Shown here: piece after piece, positions 12,501-28,351 of the stretch
How the letters are laid out: every line of letters begins with the position of its first letter
Numbering within the stretch: the stretch's first letter is position 1
From: Megalobrama amblycephala
Taxonomy: Eukaryota > Chordata > Actinopteri > Cypriniformes > Xenocyprididae
NCBI RefSeq assembly: GCF_018812025.1
Contig: NC_063050.1
Coordinates: 13,666,983-13,730,982 of the forward strand
Length of the DNA: 64,000 bases
Reading direction: 5' to 3'
The notes under the pieces: model-generated
What the model was told of the DNA's origin: nothing
What the model saw: only the letters and a program-made list of their open reading frames with translations
Database searches by the model: none
Made by a program: the position numbers and the translations under genes

Positions 12501-15500
12501 GTCTCTTGTTTCTCTCTAGCAAGCACGTGAAATGGTGCAGGAGATTCTGCGAGAGCGGGATCATCCAGGCTTCGACAGAAACGAGTACGGCTCTCGAATG
12601 GGTGGAGGAGGCGGTGGTGGTGGAGGAATCGAGGTGCGTGTTTGATTCAGTAGTTTAAATTGCTTGCATTTAGATGCCTGTGTAACATAGTCTCATTCTG
12701 ATTGGACAGGTGCCCGTTCCACGTCACTCTGTGGGCGTTGTGATTGGCCGAAGCGGTGAGATGATCAAGAAGATTCAAAATGATGCTGGTGTGAGGATAC
12801 AGTTTAAACCAGGTTTGTTTTTGAGCTCTTGTCCAACTCGGTGTTTTATAGTAGGGTAGTGTATAACTGTTTCTCCCGTCTCTGTAGATGACGGTACCGG
12901 TCCAGATAAGATCGCTCATGTAATGGGTCCTCCTGACCGCTGCGAACACGCCGCCAGTATCATCAACGACCTCCTGCAGAGCATCAGAGTACGAGAGGAA
13001 GGAGGAGGGGTGAGTGATGAAGGAGAGATGGTGAGTGAGGAGGGGGGGTGAGCGAAATATCCAGAGGAATCTCTGCCAACAAGCTTTCAATTGGCAGGGC
13101 CTTATGAAATCAGCTTTATTTTTTCTCAAATTCCACTTTTTCTTTCCTTTCTTTCAGTTTATCTTTCTGGATTCCATTTTTAATGAATAAATGACATTTT
13201 ATTGATCAAAAGCTTGTCTAATTAATCAGAATTAAAGTTAAATCAGTTTAATTTAATTGATTTATACATTAATTCAATTCATAACTAACAATTTGTATTA
13301 AATAATTGATATAATTTTTTTTTTAAATAATAGAGCCCTATGGATTTATTTCTTACATTTTAGAAATTGTTTAATATTTCTGGATTTCGTTTAATACAAA
13401 TGTATCAAATGAAGGCATGAAACATTAACAATTGATTAATCTTTAAAAATGTCATCTTAAAAATGGAAAGAAAGTGTTATTCCTAAAGCTTATTGTTGTT
13501 ATTATTAATACATTAAACTGTACGATACTAACATTTATTTCTTCATTAAAGCAAACTTTTATTTTGTCGAGTTAAGACATTTGTTTCCATGTGTATCTGA
13601 TAATAGTTTTTCTCAAATGAAATGTTGAAATGTTTGTGAAGAGACTCTCAAAGCTCTAGAGATGTTCATGAACCATCTACAAAATATGTATAATAGACTT
13701 AAATATAAATGTGAATGAGTGGAGCAGTTTAGTCTCTTTGCTAATAATCAAATGATATGGACTAGCATCTGTGAATGTACAGCCCTACTTTTGGTTTAAT
13801 CGTCCAAAATTTGCTAAATTCCGCATTCTACAGTAAATTTCACTTATGACTGGATTCCACAAATCGGTCCATGTTTTCCTCGTGTCTTACGTCGGTTAAT
13901 CTTTCTGTCTCTCAGGGTCCTCCCGGTCCTCCTGGCACAGGCATGCCACCGGGTGGGCGTGGCAGGGGGCGTGGCCCAGGAAACTGGGGCCCTCCTGGCG
14001 GTGAGATGACCTTTTCAATCCCCGCTCACAAATGCGGTCTCGTGATTGGCCGAGGCGGTGAGAACGTGAAAGCGATCAACCAGCAGACTGGCGCCTTTGT
14101 GGAGATCTCACGCCAGCCGCCGCCCAACGGCGACCCCAACTTCAAACTGTTTACCATCAGAGGCTCACCTCAGCAGATCGACCACGCCAAACAGCTGATC
14201 GAGGACAAGATCGAGGTACGATAAAAACCGCTTTTGTGCTTTAACTTGACTGGTGTTCACTGGTTTTAACTTGCGTCTCCTCATAGGGTCCCCTGTGCCC
14301 TGTTGGTCCCGGACCGGGTGGGCCAGGCCCCGCTGGACCCATGGGCCCCTACAACCCAAATCCGTACCAGCCCGGACCCCCTGGTGGACCGCCACAGTCA
14401 GTACTGCCTTAATTGCAAATTGGCTTCAGTGAAATGGTTAATATTTCATTTTGCAGGTTTTGTTTGCACATTTTCAAGGCTGTTCTCTCTTTGTCTCTCC
14501 AGCGGTGGTCCTCCTGGAGGTCAGTATCCACAGGGTTGGGGAAACGCGTACCAGCAGTGGCAGCCGCATGATCCCAGTGAGTCCTTCTGCTCTGATGCTT
14601 TTAATAAGTTGCTTTTGTGGAAATATCTGAAGTGTAATGATTTTTTTCCCTCTCTCAGGTAAAGCAGCAACAGATCCTAACGCAGCATGGGCGGCTTATT
14701 ACGCACAGTACTACCAGCAGCCTGGAGGGGGCGCTATGCCGGGACAGACGCCTGCGGCCCAGCCAGCCGCCGCTGCTCCCGCTGACCAGAGCCAAGCTGC
14801 TCCAGGGACTGCCCAGCCTGACTACACCAAGGCCTGGGAGGAATACTACAAAAAGATGGGTACGGGCTTCATGTTATTGAAAGCTTGTTTAGTAAATATC
14901 TGGTGGAAGTGACACTAACCCACCCTAGGCTGCCCATCATTCCAGCTCAGTGTTTTTGATCTCTCTTGTTTGTGTCCATCAGCCGCGGCAGGAGGCGGCG
15001 CTGCACCCGCTGCAGGAGGAGCTCAAGCCGCAGGAGCCGCAGCTGCGGGACAGACGGACTACAGCGCCGCGTGGGCTGAGTACTACAGACAGCAGGCTGC
15101 TTATTACGGACAGACGGGACAGGCCCCCGGACAGCCCGGTGCAACACCGCAGGGCCAGCAGGTACAATCAATGATCCCTCTGTTTTTACTTTGAGAATTT
15201 GCTGTTTTCAGTCAGAAGAACCATTCGATCTAAACAGCCATTGTTGGCAAGTATTTTAAATTCATGTTAAAAGAATACTTCACCCAAAAAAAATTATCCC
15301 ATGATTTACTCGCCCTCAAGCCATCCTAAACACACATGACATCCTAGACGTATATGACAATCTTCTTCCAGAGGAACGCAATCTGAGTTAAATTTAAATA
15401 AGCTCTTCTCAGCTTTGCAATGGCATTGACTAGTTTTTGAAGCACCAAAAAGTGCATCCATCCATCATTAAAAGTAATCCATATGACTCCAGTAAGTTAA

Positions 15501-16607
15501 TAAAGGCCTTCTGAAGCAAAGCCATGCGCTTTTTTGTTAGAAAAATATCCATATTTATAACTTGATAAACTCTAATCTCTGGCTGTACTCGCGTTCATGA
15601 GAGGAGAGTTCTGGCAAAAGGGTGACCTCTGACCTGACATAATGCACTGTGAAGTCTAATAAGTTGAGTAATGATGCAAAGTAATCGTTGAATTTAGTTG
15701 AATCAATTGATTTGAAAAAAAGACCATTTGAACTGATTTGCAAAAATGAATTTAACTTAATATAGCTAATTTTCACTATCGAAACTCGCACTATCAAAGT
15801 ATTAATATTCTATAAATATAAATTTAATGTTTAGTATTTAACTTTTATATTAAAAATATATATAATATAATATATATATCATACAAGCATTCTATATACT
15901 TATTTTGAAATGTTTTATATGAATAAACAATTATAAATGAGAAAAATATACAGTACAGTGCAAAAGTCTTAGGCCGCCACCAGCTTTGTTTTTTGCAATG
16001 TTTTAATGACCGTCCACATTTATTTTTCAGTCTCTTTATTATGATAGAAACAGAAAATACAGTAAATATGTACACAAAATGTAAAATAAAGAAATTCTGA
16101 ACAAAAATGGCTTCTTGAAGCAAAAATCAGTATTTAGTGTGACGACCTGGACTACTTCCATTTTCTCAAAGAAGAAACTCTGAGAAACTTCTCATCAGAT
16201 TTTGAAAGTTTTCTTGGTCTTCCAGTCCTTTTCCATTCAATTCAGGTTTAAGGGAGCCGGTTCCTGCTATTGCTCAAGTGTAAGGAGAGGTCACTAAATA
16301 CCTGCCACTAGCCTATAGAAGCTGTTTTTTTTTTTTCTTTCCGTTTTTTAATACTGCATTCAAATGTACTGTTTTGTTTATACTCTAATAAAGAGACTGA
16401 GAAATAATTGTATATGGTCATTATACCATTGCTAAAACATGTCATTGTGGCCTGAGACTTTTGCACAGTACTGTATATTAAGTATTGTGTGTGTGTGTGT
16501 GTGTGTTGAAGGCGGCGTTGTTTAAAGCTGTGGTGTTCAGTGTTGCTCAGTTGTTTCTGTATCCAGTGATCTGACAGTGATGTTTCGTCTCTCCTCAGGC
16601 GCAGTGA
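3584..16607 (+). CDS. khsrp: KH-type splicing regulatory protein (KSRP/FUBP2)
   Basis: Single-stranded nucleic-acid-binding protein. In the known family it promotes decay of AU-rich mRNAs and takes part in splicing and microRNA maturation. Exons: 3584-3688, 5342-5447, 5531-5584, 5666-5702, 6108-6166, 10230-10301, 10444-10501, 10585-10750, 12299-12397, 12520-12633, 12710-12812, 12888-13009, 13916-14215, 14287-14396, 14503-14576, 14659-14859, 14983-15161, 16599-16607. They join in frame to 655 aa. Four KH domains show GxxG loops: GRGG at about 123, GKGG at 209, GRSG at 303 and GRGG at 410. A Gly/Pro/Arg-rich linker precedes KH4. The tail carries the FUBP tyrosine repeats ([25 protein letters not shown]); human KSRP has two copies of the first, and only one is seen here. 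The last exon encodes only Ala-Gln-stop, matching the human C-terminus. Exon 6 ends at a GC donor. The exon 12 end is uncertain: donors at 12989 and 13010 are both in frame. Confidence 0.95.
3880..4140. repeat. ACCATGGT-rich palindromic repeat in khsrp intron 1
   Basis: Several short palindromes of the ACCATGGT / GTACCATGGTAC type cluster in the first 450 bases of intron 1, as in common fish interspersed repeats. Element borders are not clear. Confidence 0.35.
6281..8952 (-). mobile_element. Degenerate Tc1-like transposon in khsrp intron 5
   Basis: The ends are imperfect TIRs beginning TATACACACAGGGG. The left copy starts at 6281 and its reverse complement ends at 8952. Broken transposase reading frames lie on the minus strand. 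A segment at 8371-8631 includes the FSDEST motif, corresponding to the first catalytic Asp. At 6475-6535 the minus strand reads [14 protein letters not shown], the Tc1 motif around the catalytic Glu. The two parts are about 1.8 kb apart, and the element is twice the usual Tc1 length, so it carries extra inserted DNA. It is not functional. Confidence 0.8.
8612..8719. mobile_element. Short MITE nested in the Tc1 element
   Basis: About 108 bases with TIRs of the form GGTGCRTTTCCCRAAGC and an internal palindrome (ACTATGGTCGTAAG and its inverse). It lies inside the minus-strand transposase remnant and interrupts that frame, so it inserted after the Tc1 copy. Confidence 0.7.
9119..10075. mobile_element. 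hAT-type non-autonomous element with 8-bp target duplication
   Basis: The ends are TAGGGCTGTCAC on the left and GTGACAGTCCTA on the right, an inverted pair with one mismatch. Both flanks carry the direct repeat AAGTATTT (9111-9118 and 10076-10083). An 8-bp duplication with TAGGG-type ends is characteristic of the hAT superfamily. No transposase frame is present. It sits in khsrp intron 5. Confidence 0.82.
10838..11100. mobile_element. One-ended fragment of the TTAA palindromic MITE family
   Basis: It starts TTAAAGGGTGAGTTCAAC and continues with the family's CTCATGTCGTTCCAAA and AATGAAATCTGAGAG segments. The opposite end is not found, so this is a truncated copy. It lies in khsrp intron 8. 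Confidence 0.65.
11148..11345. repeat. Teleost interspersed repeat, copy A
   Basis: The segments TTCTGAAGGATCATGTG, GATCACAGGAATAAATTA and the ending GAGCAGAAGAGAC recur in the same order at 33598-33850. Borders and family are not resolved from this window. Confidence 0.6.
12180..12272. repeat. Possible end of a hAT-like element
   Basis: TATGGTATCGTGATAC and TATGGTATCGTGACAACCCTAG resemble the common hAT-like end TAGGGTTGTCACGATACC read in reverse. The matching left end was not located, so this is a tentative call in khsrp intron 8. Confidence 0.4.
15267..15600. mobile_element. Truncated palindromic MITE in khsrp intron 17
   Basis: It begins TTAAAAGAATACTTCACCC, followed by a family-like ATGATTTACTCGCCCTCA segment and by AGTAATCCATATGACTCC, which also occurs in related form at about 17788. 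The inverted partner end is missing. Confidence 0.55.
15951..16473. mobile_element. Tc1-like MITE with TA target duplication
   Basis: The ends are CAGTACAGTGCAAAAGTC on the left and GACTTTTGCACAGTACTG on the right, near-perfect inverted repeats that extend to about 28 bases. TA flanks both sides. At 523 bases with no transposase frame, it is a non-autonomous Tc1/mariner derivative. It lies in the last intron of khsrp, upstream of the three-codon terminal exon. Confidence 0.85.
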
Positions 16608-17374
16608 AGAGACTGTTGCTGAGCTCTCGTCCGTCCGGGTCCTTCCCTCCATCCTCTCAGAAAAGGACTTCTGCTCTTCCTGTTTTTTTTCCCTCTTCCT
16701 GTGTCCAGCAGAAAAGCTGTGTGACTCTCCTCTGAAGCCAGACATCTGTCTTTATGACCACATAAAGGCTTCTGCAAATCTTTTTTTCTTTTTTTTTTTT
16801 TTTTGTCCTCCTCCTCCTGGTCTTTGCTGGATCCACAAACGCTGATGGACTAAAATCAAACTCTGCCTTCCCTTCCTCACGCTTCATCCTTCCTCTTCCT
16901 CGCGTCAGTGTGACTCATCGCCAGGGAAACGCAAGGGAATGCTTCTTCTAACTTCCTCACATGAGCGTGCACTTCCTGTTTTGCATTAATTTTTTTTTTC
17001 TTTAATTTTAAAAGTCTTTTGAGGAAACTGGTCCATTTAGAGGAAATCTTCAGGTGTTAATAACTACTGTGTTTTCGAACTCAATGAGTAACCATGTTTT
17101 TTTTTATTTTAATGCAGTTGTTTTGCTTTTAGTCCTTTTTAATTTGATTTTGAGCTGGAACATTCCCATTGTTTAACGTGTTCACTTTTTTCTTTATATT
17201 CATTCAGTGAGGTTTTTTTATGTGATTAATTTTGTTTCCTGTGATATCAAATGACGTTTGAGTGTTTGTGTGGGTTTCATGTGCGTTTGCTCATGTCCCG
17301 TGTGTGTGCGCGAGTGTGTTCGGTACTGACACTCATGCCGTGTGTGTGTTGCTCCTCACTCTGTGAAATGAGGG

Positions 17375-17406
<32 letters not shown>

Positions 17407-17494
17407 CCCCCATCCCAAGTTATTGGAAGTCATGATGTTATAAATATATAAATTGTATGCTTTTTTTTTTACTGCTTGTTTTTAAAAACTACAA

Positions 17495-17500
17495 AATAAA
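17495..17500 (+). terminator. khsrp: khsrp poly(A) signal
   Basis: AATAAA about 890 bases after the stop codon. It follows a long T-rich 3' UTR that includes a 27-base T run near 17381. Confidence 0.7.
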
Positions 17501-17609
17501 CATTACAAAATCCTCATCTGATCACATGACCGCTGTTCAGTCAAATGTTTTATTGTTGTGGTTGATGACCTGAATCTGTACATTATAAAATGTTTGGGTG
17601 CCTCTGGGT

Positions 17610-18089
17610 TACAAAGTGCCAAATTTGGCTTTGTCATTAATTACTCATCCTCATGTTGACTTTCGTTCATCTTTGGAACACAAATGAAGATCTTTTTGAT
17701 GAAATCTAGGAGCTTTCAGTCCCTCCGTTGACAGCCTACGCAACTACCACTTTCAAGGTCCAGAAAGGTAGTAAATGCATCATGAAAGTAATCCATGTGA
17801 CTCCAGTGGTTTAACCTCAATTTTATGAAGCAGTGCGAGTTCTTTGAGCAAAAAACACATTTTACCACTTTTACAAAATATCTCAGATGCGCATTCACAC
17901 AATTATGTCTGCTCTCATGCCAACATGATGTGCATGTTGAAGATCTTGTTAATAAAGTGGTAAATTGTTTTTGTGATTTCCTTAAGATTTCATTTGTGTT
18001 CCGAAGATGAACGAAAGCCTTACAGTTTTGGAATGACATGAGGGTGAGTAAATAATGAAATTAAATTTTTTGGTGAGCTAACCCTTTAA
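17610..18089. mobile_element. Palindromic MITE (TTAA family), left end eroded
   Basis: The right end reads GGTGAGCTAACCCTTTAA. Internal arms (ACTTTCGTTCATCTTTGGA and its inverse TTCCGAAGATGAACGAAAG) pair with each other. The left terminus has decayed. It lies between khsrp and r3hcc1l. Confidence 0.7.
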
Positions 18090-18359
18090 AATTATGATGG
18101 TGTCATATCAAATCTACTGTACTGCAGAAGGGACATCAGACAATTTTTGTCATGCAATTTTGACTGCATTTGTGTGTTTCTAACCGAAAACCGTTCGTGA
18201 CAACATCCAACTTCTCAAATATCGCCAACAGTAGATATCCGAGATTCATGATAATTTAGCATAAGCCTGAGGATGTTCTCCAAAAACTTGGTAAAGAACA
18301 CAAGTCAGTCAGGTTAGTTTTTCAGCACTTGTGTGGCTGTAATGTGTAACAGTTCCTTA

Positions 18360-18790
18360 CAAGAACGATATTATCGTCCACGCCAAATGATAACGTTTTG
18401 TTTATTGTAAGCGATTGCTGGAGTTTTGTTGTCTATTGCTTTAAAGGCCGGTGGATTCTGATTGGCTATCAATAGCTGAATCGCATACGTCGTCAACCGT
18501 AATAAAATTCTGTTATTACTATAATTGTCTGTTATTACTATACTATAATTTCATTCTTACTTTGCAATCTAATGGTTATTTTTCTTAAATGAGACCGCAT
18601 CGATGAAATATGCAGCCTTTGAAATGAGACGCAGCAAATGTTTTTACCATCAGTTGGAAAAAAAAATGTTCTCAAAACGATTCCAACGATATTGATTCTC
18701 TGTCGTTTTCATTACTTCCCTATTCTTATAGAATTAGAATTTTTATCATCATCATAACGTTGTCATCCTTGGTATGAACGGGCCTTAACT
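18360..18790. mobile_element. Diverged relative of the AAGGCCCGTTCA TIR element
   Basis: The right end GGTATGAACGGGCCTTAA matches the terminus of the element at 47561-48598. Internal AACGATATTATCG-type sequence is also shared in style, but the left terminus is not clear. Confidence 0.5.
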
Positions 18791-19237
18791 TTTGTTGAAG
18801 AATTGCGCAGACTTACTATGAAAACCGCCAAAATATGAATGATATTCTAGAGAAAGATTTGAACATTTTTATTAAGATCACACCTGGGAATTCCAGTGCA
18901 CCATATTCAGAGAACAACAGACCTGTTAGTCAAAGACTTTGTCAATTTAGCACCTAAACAAAATCTTTCGGTGATAAATGCTAACTGCACAATATTTACA
19001 CCAGTAATAATGAAATAATCTAAACAAAAAATGTTCTGCGTTAAAAAGTGCTCAAGGTTTACAAGAGGCTTGACTGGCATTAAACAAAATATTCGCAATG
19101 GACTTTAGCTTCACATCACATTCTTACAAAAAAATAACTTTAAAAAAAAAAGAAGTCTATTTTTTACAACCATCATGATTCCTTGAGTTTTTTGTAATTC
19201 CCAACTGGGATTTAAAAAATACTTACAGTAAATCATT

Positions 19238-19243
19238 TTTATT
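19238..19243 (-). terminator. r3hcc1l: r3hcc1l poly(A) signal
   Basis: AATAAA on the minus strand, about 620 bases past the stop. Another minus-strand AATAAA lies near 18870, so either could be used. Confidence 0.5.
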
Positions 19244-19863
19244 TTTTGGCAGGAAAATGCTAAACATTTTAATGATCTTAAATGACTTCATTTTCTTTAA
19301 GCAAAACCTTTTTTCCTTATTTTCCTTTTTATTTTGAGGTGTGACAGATTTTGTGAGATATAAAGTCCACAAAAAACAACCGACATGAAAGGCATTATCA
19401 GCTCTAAGTGTTAACAATATATCTCTACTGAAGCAAAGATTGAAAAGCGAAATAAGAAAACTTTAGTTTGTTTTAGTCAACGAAAAAGAAAACGAAAAAA
19501 CACATCAAAATGGCTTGTTCTAAACTTGAAAACAATCATAAACATTTATGGGGAAAACGTCTCAGTTCAAGACAAATCTCAAGAGGAAAGATATAATGTT
19601 ACAAAATCTCCCTGTTGAAGTGTCGGTCTCACACTTTGCATGGATGAACCGCGGTTCCCCTGTTCTTGTGGCTTTGGTTCAGTCCGCGCTGGTTTGGCAG
19701 TAGTCCTGATCCACTGAGAGGGGGAGGCTTCTCTCAAACCCGTGCGGGAGGTCCGACTCCTTCAGACCCCAAACCCAGAGATAAAAAGCTTCAGATGAGA
19801 CCTGAACTGATGCTTAAAATCCAAACGTTCATAGTTCATTCATTTAAACACAAACCTGTATCT

Positions 19864-24740
<4,877 letters not shown>

Positions 24741-25260
24741 AGGGATCTGAAAGGAAAATGAGTTCATAATAGCTTCCTACTCAAAGTATGCAGAATGCAT
24801 ACTATACATAAATCATCTGCATGAATAGATTATCATACTATATTTGTCAAAGCTTGACCTTTTTTATTTCCAGTGTGTTCCAGAAATCGTGATTTTGTAT
24901 CATAACTTTTATGACTCATTTAAATCTGTCTAAAAGTACGAAATTTTTTGGATGAAGTCGGATGAAAAAATGCTAAATAACATTGATTTTCCAAGATAAC
25001 ACATAGACAGTATTTCCAATGTAAAATAAAAGATTAAGTGGCATACTAATGTTTAAAATGTTGCATACTGCTTAGTGTTTTACATATTTTAAAATATTAA
25101 GCAGTTCATATTCATAACATAACACACATTTACTGTGCGTAACATCATTCAGAAAACAAAACAACTATTAAGTACTAATAGTAACATCAACATCGCGCAA
25201 AATCTTCCAGGATAGTATTTTACGCTTTAGTATTATTAATCGCACAATAATTCTACTTAC

Positions 25261-25310
25261 ATCTCAATATTGTTCAGCTCGCCGGAACGTTGAAACCATG
25301 ACCGGATGTT
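25261..25310 (-). promoter_or_regulatory. r3hcc1l: r3hcc1l 5' non-coding exon with short uORF
   Basis: A minus-strand donor (GAGAT|GTAAGTAGAAT) at 25260/25261 is well placed to splice to the acceptor at 24746. The exon contains an ATG at about 25300 opening an 11-codon frame that stops before the donor (a uORF). The exon's upstream limit is not visible. Confidence 0.5.
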
Positions 25311-25739
25311 TGGAAACGTACGGACGTCATGACGCCAACATCGGAAAACCTTTAATGGGAGTTGTAGTTTATTAGTGTAGTTTAGGAATGATGCGTGAGC
25401 GATGCCCATTACATGTTATACAGTTTATAATTTCGTAAAAAAAAAAAAAAAAAAGTTTATAATTTCGTTCGTAAATTGCGACAATCATTGAAATCATGAT
25501 TAAAGAGTATTATATGTTATCAATACTTTTAATACGTGTTTCAATAGCAAACGCTACATTTTATTAATTCACAGTGAACATCAAAATGATTAATAAACAT
25601 TATAATTTTTTTTAGTCAAGTACATATATTTTAAGATTGTGAATTTATTATTTTAGTAAAAAAGTGTTTGTTTGTTTTTCTTAGGGACGTGTAACACATC
25701 TGCATGCTGATCGCGAACGCCCTATTTTCTCTTTCTGTT

Positions 25740-25967
25740 TTGTGATTGGTCAAACCTCCACAGCTATTTAAATACTCGACAGTGATTGGACAGTCGCTTA
25801 CACAAGCGCTTGTGTAAGGCGGCTGCATTGAAGTTGTGTAAGGACCGAAACAAGACAGCATATAAAACAGAAATCAAACACCATTTCCAAGCGTTTGAGT
25901 CAAGCTACTGGTTGGAAACTCTGGGAGCGCAAGTATCCTCTATAATCCAGCACAATCAGCACGACAG
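25740..25967 (+). promoter_or_regulatory. crtac1: Probable crtac1 promoter and 5' leader
   Basis: Two inverted CCAAT boxes (ATTGG at 25745 and 25785) flank a TATTTAAATA motif at about 25765. A possible donor (GACAG|GTGGAT) follows at 25967, and the coding exon's acceptor is at 26304. About 430 bases separate this from the r3hcc1l 5' exon, so the two genes are divergent neighbours. Confidence 0.4.
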
Positions 25968-26310
25968 GTGGATATGACACATTATTATCATCATTTGTAA
26001 AGCGAATATAACTCTCTCTCTTTTGGGCTGATGGTGAATGTCAAATGCATGAACAAAGTCTCATAGATTTGCTTAATTCTGATCTGAAAGTTCATTTGTT
26101 TTCTTTAATGCAAAATTACATATTTGTGCTGCTGAGATGCATCCTCTCCTTTAATCTTTCTTTTAGTTTAATTTAAATCAAATTGCAATATCTTATGTGT
26201 GTTTTCATTTTGCAATTTTATAAAGCTTTTAGACACATATTAGATGTGATTCATATTATAAGAATGTTGAAATACTGTAAAATTGTCTGCTGTTTGATTG
26301 ACAGGTGGGG

Positions 26311-28282
26311 ATGAGGATGTTGTGGGCTTGTCTTCTGGGTTTGGGGCTGTCTGCTCTCTCTCAAGCTCAGCCCATGTTCTCCGTCAACACGGATACAGTT
26401 CTGCCTCCTGATCCTCTTCACAACCCCACCCAGCTGAATTATGGGATGGCGGTGACAGATGTAGATGGAGATGGGGATCTGGAGGTGGTGGTGGCCGGGT
26501 AAAGAAACTCCAGCATATATATTATATATATATATACATACACCGCTCAGGCATAACATTATGAGCACCTTCCTAATATTGTGTTGGTCCATTTTTGATG
26601 CCAAAACTGCCCTGACCTGTCGAGATGTGGACTCCACTAGACCCCTGAAGGTGTGCTGTGGTATCTGCATCAAGATGTTAGCAGCAGATCCTTTAAGTCC
26701 TGTAAGTTGCGAGGTGGAGCCTCCATGGATCAGACTTGTTTGTTCAGCACATCCCACAGATGCTCGATTGAGTTGAGATCTGGGGAATTTGGAGGCAACA
26801 CCTCAAACTCGTTGTTGTGCTCCTCAAACCATTCCTGAACCTTTTTTGCTTTGTGACAGTGTGCATTATCCTGCTGAAAGAGGCCACAGCCACCGGTAAA
26901 TGCCATTTCCAAGAAAGGGTGTTCATGTTCTGCAACAATGCTTAGGTAGGTGGTACATGTCAAAGTAACATCCACATGGATGGCAGGACCCAAGGTTTCC
27001 CAGCAGAACATTGCCAAAAACATCACACTTCCTCCGCCGGCTTGCCTTCTTCCCATAGTGCATCCTGTTGCCATGTGTTCCCCAGGTAAGCAACGCATAC
27101 GCACCCGGCCATCCACTTGATGTAAAAGAAAATGAACCATATTCACCTTCTTCCATTGCTCCGTGGTCCAGTTCTGATGCCCACTGTTGGCTTTTTCGGT
27201 GGTGGACAGGGGTCAGCATGGGAACCCTGACTGGTCTGCGGCTATGCAGCCCCATACGCAACAAACTGTGATGCACTGTGTATTCTGACACCTTTCTATC
27301 AGAACCAGCATTAACTTCTTGAGCAGTTTGAGCTACAGTAGCTCGTATGCTGGATCGGATCACACGGGCCAGCCTTCGCTCCCCACGTGCATCAATGAGC
27401 CTCGGCCGCCCATGACCCTGTCGCCGGTTCACCACTGTTCCTTACTTGGAGCACTTTTGATAGATACTGACCACTGCAGACCGGGAACACCCCACAAGAG
27501 CTGCAGTTTTGGAGATGCTCTGACCCAGTCGTCTAGCCATCACAATTTGGCCCTTGTCAAACTCGCTCAAATCCTTACGCTTGCCCATTTTTCCTGCTTC
27601 TAACACATCAACTTAGAGGACAAAGTGTTCACTTGCTGCCTAATATATCCCATCCACTAACAGGTGCCATGATGAAGAGATAATCAGTGTTATTCACTTC
27701 ACCTGTCAGTGCTCATAATGTTATGCGTGATCGGTGTATATCTATCTATCTATGCAAATTGAGAAGTAGAGGAATGAAAAGGAATAATATTTTCCTCAAA
27801 GATAAAGACGCTTAATTTTAAGACTGTTAATATTTTTTCTGGACATGGTCTTGAATGTTTCTTGAGTGTCACTCATAAAGGCTGTTGTTTGTCCATTATC
27901 AGGTATAACGGCCCAAACCTGGTTCTGAAGTATGACCGTACCCAGAACAAACTAGTGAACATTGCGGTGGACGATGGCGGTTCTCCTTACTACGCCCTGA
28001 GAGACCCGCAGGGAAACGCCATCGGAGTGACGGCCTGCGATGTGGACGGAGACGGCAGAGAGGAGATCTACTTCCTCAACACCAACAACGCCTTCTCAGG
28101 TACGCAGAAAACATGTGTGTCCCGTACAGATCCTCAAAACAACCCACATGGAAAAAACCTATATAAACATATATGTTTCAATATAGGTTTGATATAGGTT
28201 TTACATATATGTGACATATATGAAATTGGCCGTTTTCCTATATTATATGTACATATATGTACATATATGCACACATATATGT

Positions 28283-28351
<69 letters not shown>

